A DNA stretch of 64,000 nt from the NCBI GenBank assembly GCA_045654025.1, contig JAZOMO010000020.1, positions 1 to 64,000 on the forward strand, written 5' to 3'. The stretch is from Scatosoma sp045654025 (GTDB lineage: Bacteria > Bacillota > Clostridia > Christensenellales > Borkfalkiaceae). The position numbers and the translations under genes were made by a program. A model generated the notes under the pieces. It ran no database searches. It saw nothing but the letters and a program-made list of their open reading frames with translations, and was not told where the DNA came from. Of the stretch, positions 7,990 to 16,296 are shown one piece after another (position 1 is the stretch's first letter; every line of letters begins with the position of its first letter).

Positions 7990-8511
7990 ATGTCAAATCC
8001 TATTGTAACGATTGAGATGATGAGTGGTAAAACCATTCGTGTAGAGCTTTTCCCTGAAAAAGCACCGAATACGGTTAATAATTTCCTCTCCTTGGTAAAC
8101 AAGGGCTTTTATAACGGCTTGATTTTCCATCGTGTTATCGCAGGCTTTATGATTCAAGGCGGCGATCCTGACGGCATGGGAACGGGCGGCCCCGGCTATC
8201 GTATCCCTGGTGAGTTTGCCGGCAACGGCTTCCGTGCAAACGATATCTCTCATCAGCGTGGTGTGATTTCGATGGCGCGAGCAGGGCATCCTGATTCCGC
8301 GGGTTCGCAATTTTTTATCATGCACGAAGCGGCGGAATATTTGGACGGACAGTATGCGGCTTTCGGTAAGGTTATCGAGGGTATGGAAGTCGTGGATGAA
8401 ATCGCGGACGTAAAAACAGACTGGCACGATCGTCCCTATGAAGACCAGCAGATGAAATCGGTATCCGCAGAAACGTTCGGCGTTGAATACGCTCAGCCTG
8501 TCAAAGCATAA
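7990..8511 (+). CDS. ppiB: Peptidyl-prolyl cis-trans isomerase, cyclophilin type
   Basis: 173 residues, one cyclophilin domain, no signal peptide, so cytoplasmic. It accelerates prolyl-bond isomerisation in folding proteins. Hallmarks are GLIFHRVIAGFMIQGGDP with the catalytic Arg, SMARAGHPDSAGSQFFI and a C-terminal FGKVIEGMEVVDEI. AAAGGAG precedes ATG. It lies between the dCMP deaminase and purB with short gaps, indicating co-transcription without an evident functional link. Confidence 0.95.
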   Translation: MSNPIVTIEMMSGKTIRVELFPEKAPNTVNNFLSLVNKGFYNGLIFHRVIAGFMIQGGDPDGMGTGGPGYRIPGEFAGNGFRANDISHQRGVISMARAGHPDSAGSQFFIMHEAAEYLDGQYAAFGKVIEGMEVVDEIADVKTDWHDRPYEDQQMKSVSAETFGVEYAQPVKA

Positions 8512-8524
8512 TTAGGAGTGTAAG

Positions 8525-9961
8525 ATGATTGATAATTCCGTATATACCAACCCTTTAATCACAAGATACGCAAGCAAGGAAATGCAGCACGCATTCTCCG
8601 ATGAGAAGCGCTTTAAGCTTTGGAGAAAACTCTGGATTGCGCTTGCAGAGTCTGAAATGGAGCTCGGCTTGAACATTACGCAGGAGCAGGTGGATGAATT
8701 AAAGGCATATGCCGAAGACATCGACTACGAGCTTGCGGCGAAGTTCGAACGTGAGGTTCGCCACGACGTTATGGCACACGTAAAAGCATACGGTGCGAAA
8801 GCAACGAAGGCAATGCCGATTATCCACCTTGGCGCAACCAGCTGTTTCGTTAACTGTAACGCTGAGGCGATTATGCTGGAGGAAGCGCTCGATATCGTTT
8901 TAAACAAGCTTGTCAACGTAATGGATAAGCTGAAGAATTTTGCACTGCAATACAAGGACGTGCCTACGCTTGGCTTTACCCATTTACAGCCTGCGCAGCT
9001 GACGACGGTAGGTAAGAGAGCGACCCTTTGGTTGCAAGACCTGAAAATGGACTATGAAAATCTAATGGATTTAAAGTCCCACATCAAACTTCGCGGTGTA
9101 AAGGGCACGACGGGGACGCAGGCAAGCTTTATGGAGCTGTTCTCCGGCGATGAAGAGAAGATTAAACTCCTGGAAAAGAAAGTAGTGGCAAAGCTTGGCT
9201 ATGACAGCGTATACGGGGTTACCGGTCAAACGTATCCTCGTAAGCTTGACTACAACATTCTTTGCGTACTTTCGCAGATTGCACAGAGCGCATACAAGTT
9301 CTCCAACGATATTCGTATTTTACAGAATATGAAGGAGATTGAAGAGCCGTTTGAAAAGAACCAAATTGGTTCTTCTGCAATGGCATACAAGCGCAATCCC
9401 ATGCGTAGCGAGCGTATCGGCGCGCTTGCAAGATACGTCATTTCGTTGCCGATGAACAGCGCTTTGACGGCGTCTACGCAGTGGTTTGAACGCACGCTGG
9501 ACGATTCCGCGAACCGCCGTATCGTCAACGCGCAGGCTTTCTTATCTGTCGATGCAATCCTGAATATTTATATGAACGTTGCGGAAAACTTAGTCGTTTA
9601 CGAAAAGGTTATTGCAAAGCACATTCGCGCCGAGCTTCCTTTCATGGCAACGGAAAACATCATGATGGAATGTGTAAAAGCAGGCGGCAACCGCCAAGAA
9701 CTGCACGAACGCATTCGCGTGCTTTCTATGGAAGCAGGCAAGAATGTAAAAGTGGAAGGCAAGGAAAACAACTTAATCGACTTGATTAAGCAAGATGAAA
9801 TGTTTCAGCCCGTTTGGGATCATATCGACGACATTTTGGACGCTAAGAAGTTCATCGGCAGAGCGCCTTCGCAAACGGTGGAATTTATTTCCGAAGAAAT
9901 TTTGCCTATCTTGACGAAGCACGCTGCGTTGCTTGGACAAAAGGGCGATGTTCGCGTTTAA
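8525..9961 (+). CDS. purB: Adenylosuccinate lyase
   Basis: 478 residues. It catalyses two steps of purine synthesis, releasing fumarate from SAICAR and from adenylosuccinate. The fumarase/aspartase superfamily signature is present as GSSAMAYKRNPM (residues about 279-290), with the conserved upstream stretches GATSCFVNCNAE and LGFTHLQPAQLTTVGKR. AGGAG lies upstream of ATG. No terminator is visible between it and the following kinase gene (48-base gap), so the downstream four-gene set may be read from the same transcript. Confidence 0.96.
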   Translation: MIDNSVYTNPLITRYASKEMQHAFSDEKRFKLWRKLWIALAESEMELGLNITQEQVDELKAYAEDIDYELAAKFEREVRHDVMAHVKAYGAKATKAMPIIHLGATSCFVNCNAEAIMLEEALDIVLNKLVNVMDKLKNFALQYKDVPTLGFTHLQPAQLTTVGKRATLWLQDLKMDYENLMDLKSHIKLRGVKGTTGTQASFMELFSGDEEKIKLLEKKVVAKLGYDSVYGVTGQTYPRKLDYNILCVLSQIAQSAYKFSNDIRILQNMKEIEEPFEKNQIGSSAMAYKRNPMRSERIGALARYVISLPMNSALTASTQWFERTLDDSANRRIVNAQAFLSVDAILNIYMNVAENLVVYEKVIAKHIRAELPFMATENIMMECVKAGGNRQELHERIRVLSMEAGKNVKVEGKENNLIDLIKQDEMFQPVWDHIDDILDAKKFIGRAPSQTVEFISEEILPILTKHAALLGQKGDVRV

Positions 9962-10009
9962 TTTTACTAATAAAGGGATCAACCCATATAGAAATGCTGT
10001 GGAGGCATA

Positions 10010-10741
10010 ATGATTTACGATATTGCTAATCTACGGATTGATATTCGCAATGAATATCCGTATACAACGCGTTTTTGCGCTGAATATTTATCAGAAGACC
10101 AACAATCTGTTTCCGATATTGTTGCCATTGTGACTGCGGAGGATTTAGAGGAAGAAAAGAAGTGTTCGCCAAATTTCCCGGATGGTTACATTGAAAACAT
10201 CTGTCTGTATCGAAGTATGTGCTTACAGCTTCCGCGGTTTAATCGTATGCTGTTGCATGCCGCTGTCTTGGAATACGACGGTAGCGCATACGCGTTTTTG
10301 GGCAGAAGCGGAACGGGAAAATCGACCCACACCGGCTTGTGGTTGCAGGCGTTAGAGGGCGCAAAGATCGTCAACGGCGATAAGCCGATTTTAAAGATAG
10401 ACGATGACGGCGTAATCGCCTACGGAACGCCTTGGATGGGCAAAGAGGGCAGAGGTTGCAATACAACAGCGCCTTTGAAAGGGCTTTGCTTTTTAGAGCA
10501 GGCAAAAGAAAACTCTATCCGCCGATTATCCCCTGCAGAGGTGACGTCAAGGCTGTTCTTGCAGATTTTAATGCCGACGGATGAAGAGGCGGCTGTGAAG
10601 ACGTTGGAGCTGACAGATCGTTTGATTGAAAAGGTGCCTGCGTGGCTCTTGAAATGCGATATTTCGGAAGAGGCTGTAAAGTGCTCCTTCGAAGAGATGA
10701 CAAAAAAATCGTTTGCGGAAGCAAAAGGGAGAAAATTATGA
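10010..10741 (+). CDS. HPr-kinase/PEPCK-like kinase of a PqqD-peptidase-ABC set
   Basis: 243 residues. A P-loop GRSGTGKST (98-106) is followed by HTG, then NGDKPIL (122-128) in the position of a Walker-B-like acidic motif, and GTPWMGKEGRG (139-149). This combination is known from HprK-related proteins and PEP-carboxykinase folds. HprK-like kinases occur in some lasso-peptide clusters, where they phosphorylate the peptide C-terminus. The first 80 residues match nothing I know. Its stop overlaps the start of the PqqD-like gene (ATGA), so the products probably act together. GGAGG precedes ATG. Substrate unknown; a peptide or small protein is an inference from context. Confidence 0.72.
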   Translation: MIYDIANLRIDIRNEYPYTTRFCAEYLSEDQQSVSDIVAIVTAEDLEEEKKCSPNFPDGYIENICLYRSMCLQLPRFNRMLLHAAVLEYDGSAYAFLGRSGTGKSTHTGLWLQALEGAKIVNGDKPILKIDDDGVIAYGTPWMGKEGRGCNTTAPLKGLCFLEQAKENSIRRLSPAEVTSRLFLQILMPTDEEAAVKTLELTDRLIEKVPAWLLKCDISEEAVKCSFEEMTKKSFAEAKGRKL

Positions 10742-11001
10742 AAATTAAAAAAGGATTTGTTGTAAGAAAAGTAGGCGGTGAATGCGTAGCAGTTCCCGTT
10801 GGTGAAATGAGTAAAAACTTCCACGGCATGATCAATCTGAACGGTACGGGAGAATTCCTTTGGAATTTCTATACACAAGAACATTCGGTTGACGAGGGCG
10901 TAGCGGCGCTTCTTGAGGAATATGAAGCAGAGGAAAGCATTGTGCGCGCTGACGTGGAACGTTTTGTTGAAATTCTATTAAAAAATGGATTTGCCGAATA
11001 A
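10738..11001 (+). CDS. PqqD-like peptide-binding protein
   Basis: 87 residues. Composition and pattern fit the PqqD/RRE fold (three strands then helices): KGFVVRKVGGECVAVPVG, then INLNGTGEFLWNF, then a helical C-terminal half (VRADVERFVEILLKNGF). PqqD-type domains bind leader peptides and present them to modifying enzymes of RiPP pathways. It overlaps the kinase by four bases and is followed one base later by the peptidase start, so tight co-translation is expected. No precursor peptide gene was found next to it. Free-standing members of this family in Clostridia are mostly uncharacterised. Confidence 0.75.
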   Translation: MKIKKGFVVRKVGGECVAVPVGEMSKNFHGMINLNGTGEFLWNFYTQEHSVDEGVAALLEEYEAEESIVRADVERFVEILLKNGFAE

Positions 11002-11002
11002 T

Positions 11003-11470
11003 ATGGAAAGCACACAAAAACTGAAAATTGAAGACGTGCTTTTACGAGAAGGCAAATACGTTGGACCAACGGTTGGCATCAGTATGCTACCTATGTTAAA
11101 ACAGCGTAGGGATACGATTGTCGTTCGACCTAAAACGGAAAAGCTGAAGCCCTTAGACGTTGCTTTGTACCGTCGTGGTGACGCTTACGTTCTGCACCGC
11201 GTGTTATATGCAACGGAGACTGGGTACGTCATTCGTGGGGACAATTGCTACGCGGACGAAATTATACCCGAAGAGGATGTTTTTGGGGTCTTAACTGAAT
11301 TTTTCAGTAAGGATAAACACGTTTTATGTACGGATAAAAAATATCTTCGCTATGCGCGCCGTAGGGTGAAAAATTATCCGTGCCGTCGCTTTTGGATGAG
11401 GTTAAAGCAAAAAATTAAAAATGCCATAAAAAGAGTTTTAAAATTCTTTGGATTTAAGAGGAAAAAATGA
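11003..11470 (+). CDS. S24/S26 (signal-peptidase-like) serine peptidase without membrane anchor
   Basis: About 155 residues from ATG 11003; an earlier ATG at 10985 would overlap the PqqD-like gene. The catalytic-serine motif is VGISMLPML, followed by a strand with VLHRVLY and then RGDNCYADE, the box order of signal peptidases. His in place of the bacterial Lys recalls the SipW/ER subtype. No hydrophobic segment is present; instead the last 50 residues are very basic (KQKIKNAIKRVLKFFGFKRKK region), which could bind membranes or RNA. The gene overlaps the ABC exporter start by four bases. Likely role: leader removal coupled to export, by inference. Confidence 0.72.
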   Translation: MESTQKLKIEDVLLREGKYVGPTVGISMLPMLKQRRDTIVVRPKTEKLKPLDVALYRRGDAYVLHRVLYATETGYVIRGDNCYADEIIPEEDVFGVLTEFFSKDKHVLCTDKKYLRYARRRVKNYPCRRFWMRLKQKIKNAIKRVLKFFGFKRKK

Positions 11471-13134
11471 TGAAAGAGAAACAGACGTCCGAAAAAGGAA
11501 AAGCATGGTTAAAACAAGAAATGCGTCCTTATAGGGCGTCCATTGCTTTTATTACAATATTATACGTCTTGATGACGGTTGCATCTCTTGCGTTCGCCTA
11601 TTCGGTACAGTATTTGGTGAAAGGCGCAGAAAACAAGGATACGAATGCCATCCTTCTCGTTTCAGGGATATTACTAGGGATTCTTCTTTTGAAAATCGCC
11701 TCGCAAGTATTGTATAGCTATCAATCTGAAAAGCTCCGCAGTGTAATGACTGCAGAAAAGCGTACCGCTCTTTTTGGTAAGCTGATGCGCACGGATTACG
11801 CGACAACTGCAAAATACCATAGTGGTGATATGCTTAATCGCCTCACCTCTGACCTTAGCGAGGTGGTTGTGGATACGGTTGGTTTACCGCCGAGTCTAAT
11901 CGGTATGGGGGTGCAATGCGTGGGCGCTATTGCGGCGCTTTTAACCTTGGATCCTCTGTTTACCGGCTTATACGTCCTTTGCGGCGTTGTAGGCGGTGGA
12001 GTGATGGCACTGTTTAGAAAAAAGGTAAAGTTGTACCATAAGGAATTTATGAAAGCGGATGGCGACAGCCGCTCGTTTATGCAAGAGGGGTTTGCATCAT
12101 TACTAACGTTAAAGGCTTACAGCGCTGAAAAGCGTATGACGGACCGTTCTGCACAGCACGCAAGCGAATACAATCGCGCCAGAATGAAACGCAACGTTTT
12201 GCGTACGTTTATGACCCTGCTGACAACCGTTTTAGCCAACGTAGGGCTGATTTTTGCCGTTGTTTGGTGCAGTCTTCGTATGCTTGACGGCGGGATGGAA
12301 TTCGGTATGATGCTTTCGGTGATTTTGCTTTTAAACCAACTACAGCAGCCGTTTGCCACTGTTTCTGGTGTAATTCCCGTTATCTTTTCTCGCCAAGCCA
12401 GCGCTGAACGCTTGGCGGAAATTGCTTTTGATGTCGAGGCGGGGGCTTCAATTGAAGACTGTATAGCTTACGACGACATTTCTGCCTTTTCCTTGGAAAA
12501 CGTTTCCTTTGATTATGGCAGAGAAAAAGTGTTAAATTCGATATCAATGTCCATAAATAAAGGCGAAACCGTATGTATTGTCGGCAACTCTGGTTCAGGC
12601 AAAAGTACCTTATTTAAGTTGCTGTTAGGCGTCTACGAACCGACGAGTGGGGAAATCAAAATCAAAAACGCTGACGGAACGACGTTATCGGGAATGCGCT
12701 GTGCGAAAAACTTGTTTGCATATGTGCCTCAAGGTAATTTCTTATTTACCGGTACAATCCGCGAAAACGTGCTGTTCTTTGCTGAAGAAACGCCGTCTGA
12801 CGAAGAGATTAAACAAGTACTGACAATCGCGCGGGCGGATTTTGTCTTTGACTTGCCAGATGGGTTGGATACAATGCTCACCGAAAGGGGGGCAGGGCTT
12901 TCTGAAGGGCAGCAGCAGCGCCTTGCCATTGCAAGAGCATTGCTCTCTAATCGTCCGATTCTCCTCTTAGACGAATCGACCAGTGCGTTGGATTCGCAAA
13001 CGGAAAAAGAGTTGCTTTCTGCCGTTCAGGCGTTGCAAAACAAGACCTGCATCTTGGTTACGCATAGACCGGCGGCGCTTGCTATCGCCAACAAAGTCTA
13101 TGAAATCCTTGACGGTGAAGTTTCAGTCAGATAA
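11467..13134 (+). CDS. ABC exporter, fused permease and ATPase
   Basis: 555 residues: six predicted membrane helices in about 1-310, then one ATP-binding domain. Walker A is GNSGSGKST (373-381), signature LSEGQQQR (478-485) and Walker B ILLLDEST (498-505). It works as a dimer in the cytoplasmic membrane. There is no N-terminal C39 peptidase, in keeping with a separate peptidase being encoded just upstream. The start overlaps the peptidase stop (ATGA). Substrate unknown; the linked PqqD-like protein and peptidase suggest an exported peptide. Confidence 0.88.
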   Translation: MMKEKQTSEKGKAWLKQEMRPYRASIAFITILYVLMTVASLAFAYSVQYLVKGAENKDTNAILLVSGILLGILLLKIASQVLYSYQSEKLRSVMTAEKRTALFGKLMRTDYATTAKYHSGDMLNRLTSDLSEVVVDTVGLPPSLIGMGVQCVGAIAALLTLDPLFTGLYVLCGVVGGGVMALFRKKVKLYHKEFMKADGDSRSFMQEGFASLLTLKAYSAEKRMTDRSAQHASEYNRARMKRNVLRTFMTLLTTVLANVGLIFAVVWCSLRMLDGGMEFGMMLSVILLLNQLQQPFATVSGVIPVIFSRQASAERLAEIAFDVEAGASIEDCIAYDDISAFSLENVSFDYGREKVLNSISMSINKGETVCIVGNSGSGKSTLFKLLLGVYEPTSGEIKIKNADGTTLSGMRCAKNLFAYVPQGNFLFTGTIRENVLFFAEETPSDEEIKQVLTIARADFVFDLPDGLDTMLTERGAGLSEGQQQRLAIARALLSNRPILLLDESTSALDSQTEKELLSAVQALQNKTCILVTHRPAALAIANKVYEILDGEVSVR

Positions 13135-13139
13135 AATAA

Positions 13140-13168
13140 GGCTATGCACAGAGCATACGTGCATAGCC
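13140..13168 (+). terminator. Hairpin after the ABC exporter, possible terminator
   Basis: GGCTATGCAC (13140-13149) pairs perfectly with GTGCATAGCC (13159-13168) around a nine-base loop, six bases after the stop codon. No strong T run follows, so it may be a weak terminator or an mRNA-stabilising hairpin. Confidence 0.55.
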
Positions 13169-13192
13169 ATAAATTGATCCGAACTTTCTATC

Positions 13193-13294
13193 GCAAAGCG
13201 TTTTGCTCCCGCAAAACGGCCCCACCCTCAAGTCCCACCAAACAAAAAAGAATACCCGATGGGTATTCTTCGTAATTGGTGCCGAAGGTGGGAC
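13193..13294. repeat. 102-bp direct repeat, copy 1, with a tRNA-Leu 3' fragment
   Basis: Matches 13378-13479 at 100 of 102 positions by eye. It contains a CGTTTTGC/GCAAAACG hairpin, the tRNA-type terminator hairpin (AAGAATACCC/GGGTATTCTT) and, at 13277-13294, the last 18 bases of the tRNA-Leu gene including CCA. Between the copies lie 83 unique bases with a GC-rich patch and a perfect hairpin (GCGACAATT at 13319-13327, AATTGTCGC at 13331-13339). Confidence 0.85.
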
Positions 13295-13377
13295 AGCGCC
13301 TTTGGCGGCGCGCCCCGCGCGACAATTATCAATTGTCGCCTTTGCGAACCAACGTCCGAGGTGTTGAACTTTTTTGC

Positions 13378-13479
13378 GCAAAGCGTTTTGCTCCCGCAAA
13401 ACGGCTCCACCCTCAAGTCCCACCAAACAAAAAAGAATACCCAATGGGTATTCTTCGTAATTGGTGCCGAAGGTGGGAC
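13378..13479. repeat. 102-bp direct repeat, copy 2, running into tRNA-Leu
   Basis: Second copy, continuous with the complete tRNA-Leu gene. The similarity stops inside the T-loop of the tRNA, as seen for attachment-site duplications and for partial tandem duplications. Confidence 0.85.
13424..13455 (-). terminator. Terminator of tRNA-Leu
   Basis: Read on the minus strand, AAGAATACCC pairs with GGGTATTCTT around three bases and is followed by a T run. An identical hairpin lies in the other repeat copy at 13248-13270. Confidence 0.82.
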
Positions 13480-13547
13480 TTGAACCCACACGGTATCGCT
13501 ACCAACGGATTTTGAGTCCGTCGCGTCTGCCATTCCACCACTTCGGC
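13462..13547 (-). tRNA. tRNA-Leu, anticodon CAA
   Basis: 86 bases with encoded CCA. The acceptor stem GCCGAAG/CTTCGGC is perfect. The anticodon stem ACGGA/TCCGT encloses CTCAAAA, giving anticodon CAA, which reads UUG. A long variable arm (GGTA/TACC stem) marks a class II tRNA, and the T-arm has GTGGG and TTCAAGT. The last 18 bases recur upstream in the 102-bp repeat. Confidence 0.95.
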
Positions 13548-13566
13548 GTCACCTGAAAGCTTTTTA

Positions 13567-13595
13567 ATTATATAGGAAAGAATAAAAAAAAGCAA
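13567..13595 (-). promoter_or_regulatory. Promoter of tRNA-Leu
   Basis: On the minus strand TTGCTT (13595-13590) and TATAAT (13572-13567) are 17 bases apart, about 20 bases before the tRNA 5' end. Confidence 0.7.
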
Positions 13596-13662
13596 GCATT
13601 TTACTGCGTTTTTTTTAAAAAATTTTAAATTATTTCAGTCTTTTTTCTTTGGGATAAAAAAT

Positions 13663-16257
13663 ATGGAAAAATTAGTGCTTATTGATGGGAATAGTTTGCT
13701 GAATAGGGCGTTTTATGCTACGCCGGTTTTCACAACAAAAGCTGGTACGCCGACCAACGGTGTGTTTGGCTTTATCAAACTGCTTCTTAAAATCATATCC
13801 GATAAAAAACCGACCCACATGGTTGTTGCGTTCGACGTACATGCGCCGACGTTTCGTCATAAAGAGTACGCAGAGTATAAGGCCGGCAGAAAGCCTATGC
13901 CCGAAGAGTTGGCTGTTCAAATGCCCATCTTAAAGGACGTGCTCAAAATAATGGGGGTGTGCACTTGTGAAAAAGCAGGGTACGAGGCAGACGATATCAT
14001 CGGCACGCTGGCAAAGCGCTTTGCTCTGCAAACGTATATCTATACGGGTGATAGGGATTCCTATCAATTAGTGGACGAGGCGACTACCGTTTGCTATACC
14101 AAACGCGGGGTTAGCGACCTCTTAGAGCTCACCGCCGAAAACTTTGAAAATGAAATCGGGTTAACCCCCTTACAAATTATTGATTTAAAGGCTTTAATGG
14201 GGGATAAATCGGACAATATTCCCGGTGTCGCAGGCGTAGGCGAGAAGTCTGCCTATACGCTTTTAAAGGAATATAAGGACCTTGACGGGGTTTACGCGCA
14301 TATCGACGAGATAAAGGGCGCTCTCCAAAAGAAATTGCAGGATAACAAAACGACGGCGTATTTTTCCAAACAGCTTGCTACTATTCTCACGGATGCGCCC
14401 ATCGAGCTTTCCTTGGCGGACTGCTTTTTGCATACTCCATTCCCTTATGCGCTGAAAGAAAAGTTTGCAGAGCTTGAGTTTAAGAGCCTTCTTTCCTTAT
14501 CAATTTATGCGGAACGTGAAGAGGAGCATCATTCTGTCAGCGCTTTAATCGAACCGATTGCCACGCAAAAGACGATTGATTCTCACGAAGCCTTAGAGGC
14601 GGTTCTTAAATCCCTGCAGACGACTGAAGTTATCGGGTTTGACTATACGCCTAAGGGGGTTCACGTATACCCCAAAACCGCCCCTATTTCCGTGCAAAAT
14701 GAGTGCGTTGAATATTTCTTCCCGATACGAGAAGGGCTGCTTGACGTAGGTTTCTTTGAACCTGAGCTTTTCCCTTTATACAACGCTATTTTTAATGGTA
14801 AACACACGCTAATCGCCTACAACGTTAAAGAATTGTTGCATTTTTTACATGCACGCAATATCGTGCCTACGGTCAATTTTGAGGACGTGAGTATCTTAAA
14901 ATGTCTTGCAGACGGTTTGGCGAATACAACGGGGTTAGAGTTTGCCTTATTGCATCACGCTTTGCCTATAGAAAACCGCGCGTACGGCGTATACCGCTTG
15001 TTTGAAATCTACTACGGCGCGTTGCAAGATGAGGAAAAACGCCTTTACCATCAGGTGGAATTACCTCTTATTAAGGTGCTTTTCGATATGGAAACAGAGG
15101 GCGTTTGCGTCAACGAAGGGATTTTAGAGGAGCTTTCTAAAAAATACAACGATGAGTTAAAGGCATTGAGCGCTGAAATTCACGAGCTTGCAGAGGAGAG
15201 CTTTAATATCAATTCCACGCAACAGCTTGGAAAAATTCTGTTTGATAAGCTGGCAATCGGGGCAGGAACAAAGAAGGCAAAGACGACAAAATCGTATAAA
15301 ACAACGGCAGAAGAGCTGGAAAAATACGTAGGCGAACATCCGATTATTCCTTTAATATTGCGTTATCGTCAGGTACAAAAGCTCAATTCTACCTACATTG
15401 AAGGGTTTAAGCCTCTTATCAAAAACGGAAAAGTGCATACGACGTACAGTCAGGTGAATACGACGACCGGACGACTGTCTAGTGCGAACCCGAACTTGCA
15501 AAATATCCCCGTTCGCACGGATGAGGGCAGGGTGCTTAGAAAACTGTTCGTGGCAAAAGAAGGCAATGTCCTTTTGGATGCCGACTATTCGCAGATAGAG
15601 CTTCGACTGCTCGCCCATTTTTCGGGCTGTAAGGAGCTGATTCAGGCATATCAGGAAGGGCAAGATATTCACGCGATTACCGCTTCTCAGGTCTTCAAAG
15701 TGCCTTTAGAAAGCGTTACTGCTGAAATGCGTCGCAATGCTAAAGCAGTGAACTTTGGTATTATTTACGGCATCAGCGCGTTTGGGCTTGGCAAGGATTT
15801 ATCCATTCCTGCAAGACAAGCGCAAGAATATATGGATCGCTATTTCGAAAAATACTCTTCCGTTAAAGAATATATGACGGCAAACGTTTTGACAGCAAAG
15901 GAAAAGGGGTATACCATCACCTTGCTGGGCCGTCGCAGAGTGATTAATGAATTGAAATCCTCGAATTTTAACGTGCGTTCGTTTGGCGAGCGCGCGGCGA
16001 TGAATATGCCGTTGCAGGGCTCTAGCGCGGATATTATCAAGCTTGCGATGATCGGGGTTGCAAAAAGATTGAAAGAGGGCGGCTACCGCGCGCGGCTTGT
16101 ATTGCAGGTACACGATGAACTCTTAATTGATTGCCCGATTTCCGAAAGAGAAGAAGTTTCCTTGATTTTACAAACGGAAATGGAGAATGCCGTTTCGTTA
16201 TCCGTACCTTTAACGGTAGAGGTCGGGCAAGGGAACAACTGGTACGATGCAAAATAA
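13663..16257 (+). CDS. polA: DNA polymerase I
   Basis: 864 residues; repairs gaps and removes RNA primers. The N-terminal 5'-nuclease (about 1-290) has LIDGNSLLNRAFYA, YEADDIIGTLA and GDKSDNIPGVAGVGEKSA. The middle 3'-5' exonuclease-like region (about 300-470) lacks the acidic metal ligands (IGFDYT where DxE is expected), so proofreading is probably lost, as in Bst and Taq enzymes. The polymerase domain carries motif A (DADYSQIELRLLAHFSG), motif B (RRNAKAVNFGIIYG) and motif C (VHDELLID). No strong promoter was recognised; coaE follows after 37 bases. Confidence 0.97.
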   Translation: MEKLVLIDGNSLLNRAFYATPVFTTKAGTPTNGVFGFIKLLLKIISDKKPTHMVVAFDVHAPTFRHKEYAEYKAGRKPMPEELAVQMPILKDVLKIMGVCTCEKAGYEADDIIGTLAKRFALQTYIYTGDRDSYQLVDEATTVCYTKRGVSDLLELTAENFENEIGLTPLQIIDLKALMGDKSDNIPGVAGVGEKSAYTLLKEYKDLDGVYAHIDEIKGALQKKLQDNKTTAYFSKQLATILTDAPIELSLADCFLHTPFPYALKEKFAELEFKSLLSLSIYAEREEEHHSVSALIEPIATQKTIDSHEALEAVLKSLQTTEVIGFDYTPKGVHVYPKTAPISVQNECVEYFFPIREGLLDVGFFEPELFPLYNAIFNGKHTLIAYNVKELLHFLHARNIVPTVNFEDVSILKCLADGLANTTGLEFALLHHALPIENRAYGVYRLFEIYYGALQDEEKRLYHQVELPLIKVLFDMETEGVCVNEGILEELSKKYNDELKALSAEIHELAEESFNINSTQQLGKILFDKLAIGAGTKKAKTTKSYKTTAEELEKYVGEHPIIPLILRYRQVQKLNSTYIEGFKPLIKNGKVHTTYSQVNTTTGRLSSANPNLQNIPVRTDEGRVLRKLFVAKEGNVLLDADYSQIELRLLAHFSGCKELIQAYQEGQDIHAITASQVFKVPLESVTAEMRRNAKAVNFGIIYGISAFGLGKDLSIPARQAQEYMDRYFEKYSSVKEYMTANVLTAKEKGYTITLLGRRRVINELKSSNFNVRSFGERAAMNMPLQGSSADIIKLAMIGVAKRLKEGGYRARLVLQVHDELLIDCPISEREEVSLILQTEMENAVSLSVPLTVEVGQGNNWYDAK

Positions 16258-16266
16258 ATCGCCCTC

Positions 16267-16296
16267 AATGAAACAATAACGGTGAAACAATAATAT
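16267..16296. repeat. 30-bp direct repeat before coaE, copy 1
   Basis: Made of two 14-base units beginning TGAAACAATAA. It recurs at 16895-16924 with one mismatch. This copy fills most of the polA-coaE gap and reaches into the coaE start codon. Confidence 0.85.

Noticed and set aside
13142..13595. Several overlapping frames of 60-115 codons on both strands in the repeat region
   Set aside because: They come from the 102-bp repeats, hairpins and tRNA-Leu; they have no ribosome sites and repeat the same peptide twice.
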